Notes under the pieces: generated by a model | Told to the model about the DNA's origin: nothing | Databases searched by the model: none | What the model saw: the letters and a program-made list of their open reading frames with translations, nothing else | From: Macrothele yani | Lineage: Eukaryota; Arthropoda; Arachnida; Araneae; Macrothelidae | DNA length: 64,000 nt | Assembly: GCA_039090855.1 (NCBI GenBank) | Contig: CM077034.1 | Location: forward strand, 223,775,331 to 223,839,330 | Direction: 5' to 3' | Shown here: one piece after another, positions 22,336-34,100 of the stretch | Layout of the letters: every line of letters begins with the position of its first letter | Numbering within the stretch: the stretch's first letter is position 1 | Position numbers and translations under genes: made by a program

Positions 22336-22458
22336 CAATCAAAGCTGTTGAGTAATTTTTGGTTTTCAGAGCTTTGGCTATAGTGGTTTCATTCTGAGGT
22401 AATCCACCACTTGCAGCAATAAAGAGAAATACTTTGTTTACCCTAGAGCTTTCCATTC
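22336..22458 (-). CDS. Steryl-sulfatase-like arylsulfatase, exon 2 (residues 94-133)
   Basis: A 123-bp internal exon, 2 + 40x3 + 1 nucleotides, phase 1 at both sides. The acceptor reads CATCATTTAG and the donor ATTG|GTAAG. The peptide runs from M-E-S-S-R through G-G-L-P-Q-N-E-T-T to T-A-L-I-G, the conserved sulfatase stretch between the formylglycine helix and the G-K-W-H-L-G motif, which is completed by exon 3. It sits between DD35E mariner copy 1 (ending 22216) and an RTE fragment (starting about 22926). The purifying-selection look of this exon amid decayed transposons, together with matching splice phases on both sides, makes it secure. Confidence 0.92.
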
Positions 22459-22925
22459 CTAAATGATGCACAGAAATAAGAAAATAACATCATTCATTGC
22501 CTTTTTGCCACATGCAAGCAGTCATAGGAACTATATTTGCTAAATGCATAAAAAATAGTTGAAACACAGCAATCAGGTAAATAAGAGCAAACTATGGTAC
22601 TCAGGAATCACAGGTAAGGCTACAGCAATCCCTTGTTCCAGGAGAGTCAAAGGCCAAACTTAAAGCTTATGTCAATATCAGCATTGCATCCATTTGACAT
22701 GGGTGCAGAATGTTTGCTGTTCGTGCATGTGAGTCTGTATTTTTTACTTCATATCTCGGAAATGTGTTCGGAACTTCTGGCATAAAATCGAAAATATCCG
22801 AATTAATACCTTTCCTATTTATTTGACAACAGATTTTTTCCTAAATGATTTTAACTTGGTAATAATTGATGTCATGGCTATTCTTGGACTTGATACACAA
22901 AAATTTCACTAAATTATCGGTATTG
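22459..22925. other. Intron 1 sequence next to exon 2, no gene seen
   Basis: The first bases are the exon 2 acceptor (CTGTGCATCATTTAG on the minus strand). The rest shows no repeat or open frame that I recognise. Confidence 0.5.
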
Positions 22926-23815
22926 CACCATATCTCCAAAGCTCTTTAATGCTACATTGGAAAATGTCTTTCAATCACTGAACTGGGAAAACAAAGGGAT
23001 AAAGATTAATGGAGATTATCTAACCCACCTTCGTTTTGCTGATGACGTAGTCATTTTTGCAACTACCCCATCAGAGCTGCAGAGTATGATCCAGGAACTT
23101 GCTGACAAGAGTAAAGAAGTGGGATTAAAAATGAACTTTCAGAAGACAAAAGTGATGTTCAATGCTTTTACAAGAAATGAAGATTTGTCGATTGATGGAG
23201 AAAATGTGGAGATAACAGACACGTACGTTTATCTTGGACAGCAGATATCAAGTGAGGGTCACATTGAGGAAGAAATTAATCGGCGTACAAAACTTGCCTG
23301 GAGAGCTTTTGGAAGAAACAGCATAATTTTCAAGAGCAATATGCCATTATGTCTTAAAAGAAAAGTGTTTGATCAATGCATCCTTCCAGTGCTTACGTAT
23401 GGTGCAGAGACGTGGACCTTAACTAAAAGAGACATACAAAGGCTGCAGACAACTCAAAGCAGCATGGAGAGGTGCATGCTTGGTGTAACCAGGAGAGATA
23501 AGAAGAGGAACTCGTGGATCAGAAAAATGACAAGAGTGGAAGACATCATGATGAGAGTTAAATCCCTGAAATGGCAATGGGCTGGACATACTGCCAGAAG
23601 GACAGAATATCGATGGACAGCCGAAATTTTAGATTGGATTCCAAGGGACAGGAAAAGACCCAGAAGAAGACCACATGGGAGATGGGTGGATGAAATTCGA
23701 AAGTATGCAGGGGTGACATGGAGGAGACTGGCACAAGACAGACCGTTGTGGAGGAAACTTGGGGAGACCTTCGTCCAGCAGTGGATTGACAATGGTTGAC
23801 AATGATGATGATGAT
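22926..23815 (+). mobile_element. RTE-type LINE, 5'-truncated 3' copy with open frame
   Basis: Collinear with 55443-56325 of the longer RTE copy. The frame 22957-23799 (280 residues) is uninterrupted; it starts inside the reverse transcriptase at L/M-E-N-V-F-Q-S-L. It keeps the F-A-D-D-V-V-I-F catalytic motif, the thumb, and the C-terminal region ending F-V-Q-Q-W-I-D-N-G. The 3' end is a short ATG-repeat tail, as is usual for RTE elements. It lacks the endonuclease and most of the polymerase, so it cannot move itself. Confidence 0.88.
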
Positions 23816-23825
23816 ACAATTTGAA

Positions 23826-24000
23826 CCATCGATGGACAGCCGAAATTTTAGATTGGATTCCAAGGGACAGGAAAAGACCCAGAAGAAGACCACATGGGAG
23901 ATGGGTGGATGAAATTCGAAAGTATGCGGGAGTGACATGGAGGAAACTTGGGGAGACCTTCGCCCAGCAGTGGATTGATAATGGTTGACAATGATGATGA
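23826..24000 (+). mobile_element. Second, shorter RTE 3' fragment
   Basis: Repeats the last about 190 bp of the preceding element (from ATCGATGGACAGCCGAAATT) with a 34-bp internal loss near 23945, and again ends in an ATG-repeat tail. It is a tandem of truncated ends or a separate insertion into the first tail. Confidence 0.85.
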
Positions 24001-24131
24001 CACAGGAAAAAAAGGAAATTACTTGCAGTCAAATTTTCGGGTAGCACCCCTACCCTTCCTCTTAGTCCCGAGGAAGGATAGGGGTGCCACCCAAAAATCT
24101 GACTGTAAGTAATTTCCTTTACTCCTGTGTA
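23999..24131. repeat. Short hairpin repeat (about 60-bp arms)
   Basis: ACACAGGAAAAAAAGG at the left pairs with CCTTTACTCCTGTGT at the right. The arms match nearly throughout, with a loop of about 10 bp around CTTAGTCC. It begins exactly at the end of the RTE ATG tail. A small foldback MITE is the simplest reading. Confidence 0.75.
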
Positions 24132-24704
24132 AAACTCATAATTTAGTGAAATTTATAGTGATTTTAACTAGTTATTTTTTTTAACCTTCTGGTAATAGTT
24201 GCAAGATTTTTAATTTGAATTATTTTCAGACATTTCTGAAAATGTGCTCATTAAATCAGAAATTTTGCTTTCACATTCATTACATATTTACAGAACGGTA
24301 TTTTCCTTTAATTACACACCGAATATGAAAAATATTTCTAAAAGTTTTGAGTGAAAGGTTTATGTTCAGGCAGTAACTTACTGACTTGCCATTTATAAAC
24401 ACACATACACACAAAACTCTTGTAGTAGCAAAAAGGCTTAAAATGTTGGGCTTCTTATGTTATGCTTGAAAAAACTGTTTATGTTCCTTTCACAATTGAG
24501 AACACAGGGGCACAGCGAAACTCTCCTGAAAAACAATTTTTGCCATCGCCCAAAGAAATTTAAAGCACCTCAAGAAAGTGATTTGCTCCTGATGAAACTC
24601 CACATGCAAGAATATATATATTTAATTATATTTTAATGTGAGAATGTTCAACTGTTATTCCACATCTTCTCAGTTATTTTGTTTTAACAAACGTTTCTGT
24701 CCTC
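24132..24704. other. Intron 1 sequence, no gene seen
   Basis: AT-rich, with a CA-rich run near 24400. No repeat family recognised. Confidence 0.5.
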
Positions 24705-24878
24705 AATTAATACAGACATTTGACGTGGACCAGGAACATCAAACAAAGATCTTCGCTCTTTCCACGTTTATAAGTGAGTAACAGAAAAAAATATTTTTCC
24801 GTGATTCACTTATAAGCGTGGAAAGGGCAATGACCTCTGTTTGATGTTCCTGGTCAAAGTCAAATGTCTGTATTAATT
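24705..24878. repeat. Palindromic repeat left of the satellite (about 85-bp arms)
   Basis: AATTAATACAGACATTTGAC at the left pairs with its inverse at the right end. Arms of about 85 bp have around ten mismatches; the centre is A/T-rich. The right half (TTATAAGCGTGG to GTTTGATGTTCCTGG) reappears at 43815-43880 on the far side of the satellite. Confidence 0.8.
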
Positions 24879-25017
24879 ATTCATTCGCCTTCCAATTATT
24901 TGTTCAGTTGCTGCTTACCATCTTTGGTGAATCCTCAGCTTTTGAGTGGGGTCTCCAAGAAGCAACCTGCCAAATTGGCTTGGAAGTTAGTGTGTGCGAG
25001 CCTGGAAAAAATTCGAG

Positions 25018-25088
25018 GCCGCTGTGGTGCAGTGGAAGCATATCCGGCGTGTAACTGGAAGACCTGGGTTCGATTCCCGGTGTCGGCC
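25018..25088 (+). pseudogene. tRNA-like sequence (SINE head or tRNA pseudogene)
   Basis: The cloverleaf can be drawn: an imperfect 7-bp acceptor stem (GCCGCTG with TGTCGGC), a D arm with the A box TGGTGCAGTGG, a 5-bp anticodon stem (TCCGG/CTGGA) and a T arm with the B box GGTTCGATTCC. The anticodon loop CGTGTAA lacks U33, so a working tRNA is unlikely. It immediately precedes the satellite. Confidence 0.6.
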
Positions 25089-25103
25089 AATGAGATGATC
25101 AAA

Positions 25104-28100
25104 TGATCATATGTAGAGGATTTTAGGAAGGGAGTGTCTGACCCCAGGTCTTAAACAACCCTTAGAAATAGGAAGCTAGGAGATTTGGGCTAGAGTGCCA
25201 GATAGGAAAGTGACAAGGAAGCGAGGTAGAAGACGCTCTTGTTTACTACCGGGGATCAGAAGGCTTAACGTGCCCATTCAATGCTCTAGTAGATCAGATC
25301 TGATCATATGTAGAGGATTTTAGGAAGGGAGTGTCTGACCCCAGGTCTTAAACAACCCTTAGAAATAGGAAGCTAGGAGATTTGGGCTAGAGTGCCAGAT
25401 AGGAAAGTGACAAGGAAGCGAGGTAGAAGACGCCCTTATTTACTACCGGGGGTCAGAAGGCTTAACGTGCCCATTCAATGCTCTAGTAGATCAGATCTGA
25501 TCATATGTAGAGGATTTTAGGAAGGGAGTGTCTGACCCCAGGTCTTAAACAACCCTTAGAAATAGGAAGCTAGGAGATTTGGGCTAGAGTGCCCGATAGG
25601 AAAGTGACACGGAAGCGAGGGTAGAAGACGCCCTTATTTACTACCGGGGGTCAGAAGGCTTAACGTGCCCATTCAATGCTCTAGTAGATCAGATCTGATC
25701 ATATGTAGAGGATTTTAGGAAGGGTGTGTCTGACCCCAGGTCTTAAACAACCCTTAGAAATAGGAAGCTAGGAGATTTGGGCTAGAGTGCCCGATAGGAA
25801 AGTGACACGGAAGCGAGGTAGAAGACGCCCTTATTTACTACCGGGGGTCAGAAGGCTTAACGTGCCCATTCAATGCTCTAGTAGATCAGATCTGATCATA
25901 TGTAGAGGATTTTAGGAAGGGAGTGTCTGACCCCAGGTCTTAAACAACCCTTAGAAATAGGAAGCTAGGAGATTTGGGCTAGAGTGCCCGATAGGAAAGT
26001 GACACGGAAGCGAGGTAGAAGACGCCCTTATTTACTACCGGGGGTCAGAAGGCTTAACGTGCCCATTCAATGCTCTAGTAGATCAGATCTGATCATATGT
26101 AGAGGATTTTAGGAAGGGAGTGTCTGACCCCAGGTCTTAAACAACCCTTAGAAATAGGAAGCTAGGAGATTTGGGCTAGAGTGCCCGATAGGAAAGTGAC
26201 ACGGAAGCGAGGTAGAAGACGCCCTTATTTACTACCGGGGGTCAGAAGGCTTAACGTGCCCATTCAATGCTCTAGTAGATCAGATCTGATCATATGTAGA
26301 GGATTTTAGGAAGTGAGTGTCTGACCCCAGGTCTTAAACAACCCTTAGAAATAGGAAGCTAGGAGATTTGGGCTAGAGTGCCCGATAGGAAAGTGACACG
26401 GAAGCGAGGTAGAAGACGCCCTTATTTACTACCGGGGGTCAGAAGGCTTAACGTGCCCATTCAATGCTCTAGTAGATCAGATCTGATCATATGTAGAGGA
26501 TTTTAGGAAGGGTGTGTCTGACCCCAGGTCTTAAACAACCCTTAGAAATAGGAAGCTAGGAGATTTGGGCTAGAGTGCCCGATAGGAAAGTGACACGGAA
26601 GCGAGGTAGAAGACGCCCTTATTTACTACCGGGGGTCAGAAGGCTTAACGTGCCCATTCAATGCTCTAGTAGATCAGATCTGATCATATGTAGAGGATTT
26701 TAGGAAGGGAGTGTCTGACCCCAGGTCTTAAACAACCCTTAGAAATAGGAAGCTAGGAGATTTGGGCTAGAGTGCCCGATAGGAAAGTGACACGGAAGCG
26801 AGGTAGAAGACGCCCTTATTTACTACCGGGGGTCAGAAGGCTTAACGTGCCCATTCAATGCTCTAGTAGATCAGATCTGATCATATGTAGAGGATTTTAG
26901 GAAGGGTGTGTCTGACCCCAGGTCTTAAACAACCCTTAGAAATAGGAAGCTAGGAGATTTGGGCTAGAGTGCCCGATAGGAAAGTGACACGGAAGCGAGG
27001 TAGAAGACTCCCTTATTTACTACCGGGGGTCAGAAGGCTTAACGTGCCCATTCAATGCTCTAGTAGATCAGATCAGATCATATGTAGAGGATTTTAGGAA
27101 GGGTGTGTCTGACCCCAGGTCTTAAACAACCCTTAGAAATAGGAAGCTAGGAGATTTGGGCTAGAGTGCCCGATAGGAAAGTGACACGGAAGCGAGGTAG
27201 AAGACGCCCTTATTTACTACCGGGGGTCAGAAGGCTTAACGTGCCCATTCAATGCTCTAGTAGATCAGATCTGATCATATGTAGAGGATTTTAGGAAGGG
27301 AGTGTCTGACCCCAGGTCTTAAACAACCCTTAGAAATAGGAAGCCACGAGATTTGGCCTAGAGTGCCCGATAAGAAAGTGACACGGAAGCGAGGTAGAAG
27401 ACGCCCTTATTTACTACCGGGGTCAGAAGGCTTAACGTGCCCATTCAATGCTCTAGTAGATCAGATCAGATCATATGTAGAGGATTTTAGGAAGGGAGTG
27501 TCTGACCCCAGGTCTTAAACAACCATTAGAAATAGGAAGCTAGGAGATTTGGGGTAGAGTGCATGATAGGAAAGTGACACGGAAGCGAGGTAGAAGACGC
27601 CCTTATTTACTACCGGGGGTCAGAAGGCTTAACGTGCCCATTCAATGCTCTAGTAGATCAGATCAGATCATATGTAGAGGATTTTAGGAAGGGAGTGTCT
27701 GACCCCAGGTCTTAAACAACCCTTAGAAATAGGAAGCTAGGAGATTTAGGCTAGAGTGCCCGATAGGAAAGTGACACGGAAGCGAGGTAGAAGACGCCCT
27801 TATTTACTACCGGGGGTCAGAAGGCTTAACGTGCCCATTCAATGCTCTAGTAGATCAGATCAGATCATATGTAGAGGATTTTAGGAAGGGTGTGTCTGAC
27901 CCCAGGTCTTAAACAACCGTTAGAAATAGGAAGCCACGAGATTTGGCCTAGAGTGCCCGATAAGAAAGTGACACGGAAGCGAGGTAGAAGACGCCCTTAT
28001 TTACTACCGGGGGTCAGAAGGCTTAACGTGCCCATTCAATGCTCTAGTAGATCAGATCAGATCATATGTAGAGGATTTTAGGAAGGGAGTGTCTGACCCC

Positions 28101-31100
28101 AGGTCTTAAACAACCCTTAGAAATAGGAAGCTAGGAGATTTGGGCTAGAGTGCCCGATAGGAAAGTGACACGGAAGCGAGGTAGAAGACGCCCTTATTTA
28201 CTACCGGGGGTCAGAAGGCTTAACGTGCCCATTCAATGCTCTAGTAGATCAGATCAGATCATATGTAGAGGATTTTAGGAAGGGAGTGTCTGACCCCAGG
28301 TCTTAAACAACCCTTAGAAATAGGAAGCTAGGAGATTTGGGCTAGAGTGCCCGATAGGAAAGTGACACGGAAGCGAGGTAGAAGACGCCCTTATTTACTA
28401 CCGGGGGTCAGAAGGCTTAACGTGCCCATTCAATGCTCTAGTAGATCAGATCAGATCATATGTAGAGGATTTTAGGAAGGGTGTGTCTGACCCCAGGTCT
28501 TAAACAACCGTTAGAAATAGGAAGCCACGAGATTTGGGCCTAGAGTGCCCGATAAGAAAGTGACACGGAAGCGAGGTAGAAGATGCCCTTATTTACTACC
28601 GGGGGTCAGAAGGCTTAACGTGCCCATTCAATGCTCTAGTAGATCAGATCAGATCATATGTAGAGGATTTTAGGAAGGGAGTGTCTGACCCCAGGTCTTA
28701 AACAACCCTTAGAAATAGGAAGCTAGGAGATTTGGGCTAGAGTGCCCGATAGGAAAGTGACACGGAAGCGAGGTAGAAGACGCCCTTATTTACTACCGGG
28801 GGTCAGAAGGCTTAACGTGCCCATTCAATGCTCTAGTAGATCAGATCAGATCATATGTAGAGGATTTTAGGAAGGGAGTGTCTGACCCCAGGTCTTAAAC
28901 AACCCTTAGAAATAGGAAGCTAGGAGATTTGGGCCTAGAGTGCCCGATAGGAAAGTGACACGGAAGCGAGGTAGAAGACGCCCTTATTTACTACCGGGGG
29001 TCAGAAGGCTTAACGTGCCCATTCAATGCTCTAGTAGATCAGATCAGATCATATGTAGAGGATTTTAGGAAGGGAGTGTCTGACCCCAGGTCTTAAACAA
29101 CCCTTAGAAATAGGAAGCTAGGAGATTTGGGCTAGAGTGCCCGATAGGAAAGTGACACGGAAGCGAGGTAGAAGACGCCCTTATTTACTACCGGGGGTCA
29201 GGAGGCTTAACGTGCCCATTCAATGCTCTAGTAGATCAGATCAGATCATATGTAGAGGATTTTAGGAAGGGAGTGTCTGACCCCAGGTCTTAAACAACCC
29301 TTAGAAATAGGAAGCTAGGAGATTTGGGCTACAGTGCCCGATAGGAAAATGACACGGAAGCGAGGTAGAAGACGCCCTTATTTACTACCGGGGGTCAGGA
29401 GGCTTAACGTGCCCATTCAATGCTCTAGTAGATCAGATCTGGTCATATGTAGAGGATTTTAGGAAGGGAGTGTCTGACTCCAGGTCTTAAACAACCCTTA
29501 GAAATAGGAAGCTAGGAGATTTGGGCTAGAGTGCCCGATAGGAAAGTGACACGGAAGCGAGGTAGAAGACGCCCTTATTTACTACCGGGGGTCAGAAGGC
29601 TTAACGTGCCGATTCAATACTCTAGTAGATCAGATCATATCATATGTAGAGGATTTTAGGAAGGGAGTGTCTGACCCCAGGTCTTAAACAACCCTTAGAA
29701 ATAGGAAGCTGGGAGATTTGGGCTAGAGTGCCCGATAGGAAAGTGACACGGAAGCGAGGTAGAAGACGCCCTTATTTACTACCGGGGGTCAGAAGGCTTA
29801 ACGTGCCCATTCAATGCTCTACTAGATCAGATCAGATCATATGTAGAGGATTTTAGGAAGGGAGTGTCTGACCCCAGGTCTTAAACAACCCTTAGAAATA
29901 GAAAGCTAGGAGATTTGGGCTAGAGTGCCCGATAGGAAAGTGACACGGAAGCGAGGTAGAAGACGCCCTGATTTACTACCGGGGGTCAGAAGGCTTAACG
30001 TGCCCATTCAATGCTCTAGTAGATCAGATCAGATCTTATGTAGAGGATTTTAGGAAGGGAGTGTCTGACCCCAGGTCTTAAACAACCCTTAGAAACAGGA
30101 AGCTAGGAGATTTGGGCTAAAGTGCCCGATAGGAAAGTGACACGGAAGCGAGGTAGAAGACGCCCTTATTTACTACCGTGAGTCAGAAGGCTTAACGTGC
30201 CCATTCAATGCTCTACTAGATCAGATCAGATCATATGTAGAGGATTTTAGGAAGGGAGTGTCTGACCCCAGGTCTTAAACAACCCTTAGAAATAGGAAGC
30301 TAGGAGATTTGGGCTAGAGTGCCCGATAGGAAAGTGACACGGAAGCGAGGTAGAAGACGCCCTTATTTACTACCGGGGGTCAGAAGGCTTAACATGCCCA
30401 TTCAATGCTCTAGTAGATCAGATCAGATCATATGTAGAGGATTTTAGGAAGGGAGTGTCTGACCCCAGGTCTTAAACAACCCTTAGAAATAGGAAGTTAG
30501 GAGATTTGGGCTAGAGTGCCCGATAGGAAAGTGACACGGAAGCGAGGTAGAAGACGCCCTTATTTACTACCGGGGGTGAGAAGGCTTAATGTGCCCATTC
30601 AATGCTCTAGTAGATCAGATCAGATCATATGTAGAGGATTTTAGGAAGGGAGTGTCTGACCCCAGGTCTTAAACAACCCTTAGAAATAGGAAGCTAGGAG
30701 ATTTGGGCTAGAGTGCCCGATAGGAAAGTGACACGGAAGCGAGGTAGAAGACGCTCTTATTTACTACCGGGGGTCAGAAGGCTTAACGTGCCCATTCAAT
30801 GCTCTACTAGATCAGATCAGATCATATGTAGAGGATTTTAGGAAGGGAGTGTCTGACCCCAGGTCTTAAACAACCCTTAGAAATAGAAAGCTAGGAGATT
30901 TGGGCTAGAGTGCCCGATAGGAAAGTGACACGGAAGCGAGGTAGAAGACGCCCTCATTTATTACTGGGGGTCAGAAGGCTTAACGTGCCCATTCAATGCT
31001 CTAGTACATCAGATCAGATCTTATGTAGAGGATTTTAGGAAGGGAGTGTCTGACCCCAGGTCTTAAACAACCCTTAGAAACAGGAAGCTAGAAGATTTGG

Positions 31101-34100
31101 GCTAAAGTGCCCGATAGGAAAGTGACACGGAAGCGAGGTAGAAGATGCCCTTATTTACTACCGGGGGTCAGAACGCTTAACGTGCCCATTCAATGCTCTA
31201 GTAGATCAGATCAGATCATATGTAGAGGATTTTAGGAAGGGAGTGTCTGATCCCAGGTCTTAAAGAACCCTTAGAAATAGGAAGCTAGGAGATTTGGGCT
31301 AGAGTGCCCGATAGGAAAGTGACACGGAAGCGAGGTAGAAGACGCCCTTATTTACTACCGGGGGTCAGAAGGCTTAACGTGCCCATTCAATGCTCTAGTA
31401 GATCAGATCAGATCATATGTAGAGGATTTTAGGAAGGGAGTGTCTGACCCCAGGTCTTAAACAACCCTTAGAAATAGGAAGCTAGGAGATTTGGGCTAGA
31501 GTGCCCGATAGGAAAGTGACACGGAAGCGAGGTAGAAGACGCCCTTATTTACTACCGGGGGTCAGAAGGCTTAACGTGCCCATTCAATGCTCTAGTAGAT
31601 CAGATCAGATCTTATGTAGAGGATTTTAGGAAGGGAGTGTCTGACCCCAGGTCTTAAACAACCCTTAGAAATAGGAAGCTAGGAGATTTGGGCTAGAGTG
31701 CCCGATAGGAAAGTGACACGGAAGCGAGGTAGAAGACGCCCTTATTTACTACCGGGGGTCAGAAGGCTTAACGTGCCGATTCAATGCTCTAGTAGATCAG
31801 ATCAGATCATATCATATGTAGAGGATTTTAGGAAGGGAGTGTCTGACCCCAGGTCTTAAACAACCCTTAGAAATAGGAAGCTAGGAGATTTGGGCTAGAG
31901 TGCCCGATAGGAAAGTGACACGGAAGCGAGGTAGAAGACGCCCTTATTTACTACCGGGGGTCAGAAGGCTTAACGTGCCCATTCAATGCTCTAGTAGATC
32001 AGATCAGATCATATGTAGAGGATTTTAGGAAGGGTGTGTCTGACCCCAGGTCTTAAACAACCCTTAGAAATAGGAAGCTAGGAGATTTGGGCTAGAGTGC
32101 CCGATAGGAAAGTGACACGGAAGCGAGGTAGAAGACGCCCTTATTTACTACCGGGGGTCAGAAGGCTTAACGTGCCCATTCAATGCTCTAGTAGATCAGA
32201 TCAGATCTTATGTAGAGGATTTTAGGAAGGGAGTGTCTGACCCCAGGTCTTAAACAACCCTTAGAAACAGGAAGCTAGGAGATTTGGGGTAGAGTGCCCG
32301 ATAGGAAAGTGACACGGAAGCGAGGTAGAAGACGCCTTATTTACTACCGTGAGTCAGAAGGCTTAACGTGCCCATTCAATGCTCTACTAGATCAGATCAG
32401 ATCATATGTAGAGGATTTTAGGAAGGGAGTGTCTGACCCCAGGTCTTAAACAACCCTTAGAAGTAGGAAGCTAGGAGATTTGGGCTAGAGTGCCCGATAG
32501 GAAAGTGACACGGAAGCGAGGTAGAAGACGCCCTTATTTACTACCGGGGGTCAGAAGGCTTAACGTGCCCATTCAATGCTCTAGTAGATCAGATCATATC
32601 ATATGTAGAGGATTTTAGGAAGGGAGTGTCTGACCCCAGGTCTTAAACAACCCTTAGAAATAGGAAGCTAGGAGATTTGGGGTAGAGTGCCCGATAGGAA
32701 AGTGACACGGAAGCGAGGTAGAAGACGCCCTTATTTACTACCGGGGGTCAGAAGGCTTAACGTGCCCATTCAATGCTCTAGTAGATCAGATCATATCATA
32801 TGTAGAGGATTTTAGGAAGGGAGTGTCTGACCCCAGGTCTTAAACAACTCTTAGAAATAGGAAGCTAGGAGATTTGGGCTAGAGTGCCCGATAGGAAAGT
32901 GACACGGAAGCGAGGTAGAATATGCTCTTATTTACTACCGGGGGTCAGAACGCTTAACGTGCCCATTCAATGCTCTAGTAGATCAGATCAGATCATATGT
33001 AGAGGATTTTAGGAAAGGAGTGTCTGACTCCAGGTCTTAAACAAGCCTTAGAAATAGGAAGCTAGGAGATTTGGGCTAGAGTGCCCGATAAGAAAGTGAC
33101 ACGGAAGCGAGGTAGAAGACGCCCTTATTTACTACCGGGGGACCAGTACCCGGGGTCCGACGGCTTAACGTGCCCATTCAGTGCTCTAGTAGATCAGATC
33201 AGATCATATGTAGAGGATTTTAGGAAGGAGTGTCTGACCCCAGGTCTTAAACAACCCTTAGAAATAGGAAGCTAGGAGATTCGGGCTGGAGTACCCGATA
33301 GGAAAGTGACACGGAAGCGAGGTAGAAGACGCCCTTATTTACTACCGGGGGTCAGAAGGCTTAACGTGCCCATTCAATGCTCTAGTAGATCAGATCAGAT
33401 CATATGTAGAGGATTTTAGGAAGGGAGTGTCTGACCCCAGGTCTTAAACAACCCTTAGAAATAGGAAGCTAGGAGATTTGGGCTAGAGTGCCCGATAGGA
33501 AAGTGACACGGAAGCGAGGTAGAAGAAGCCCTTATTTACTACCGGGGGTCAGAAGGCTTAACGTGCCGATTCAATGCTCTAGTAGATCAGATCATATCAT
33601 ATGTAGAGGATTTTAGGAAGGAGTGTCTGACCCCAGGTCTTAAACAACCCTTAGAAATAGGAAGCTAGGAGATTTGGGATAGAGCGCCCGATAGGAAAGT
33701 GACACGGAAGCGAGGTAGAAGACGCCCTTATTTACTACCGGGGGTCAGAAGGCTTAACGTGCCGATTCAATGCTCTAGTAGATCAGATCATATCATATGT
33801 AGAGGATTTTAGGAAGGGAGTGTCTGACCCCAGGTCTTAAACAACCCTTAGAAATAGGAAGCTAGGAGATTTGGGCTAGAGTGCCCGATAGGAAAGTGAC
33901 ACGGAAGCGAGGTAGAAGATGCTCTTATTTACTACCGGGGGTCAGAACGCTTAACGTGCCCATTCAATGCTCTAGTAGATCAGATCAGATCATATGTAGA
34001 GGATTTTAGGAAAGGAGTGTCTGACTCCAGGTCTTAAACAAGCCTTAGAAATAGGAAGCTAGGAGATTTGGGCTAGAGTGCCCGATAAGGAAAGTGACAC

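Noticed and set aside
23454..24047. Minus-strand 197-residue frame
   Set aside because: It is antisense to the RTE C-terminal coding region and repeats because the RTE end is duplicated.
25018..25088. Functional tRNA gene
   Set aside because: The anticodon loop lacks U33, the acceptor stem has mismatches, and the setting is a SINE-satellite boundary.
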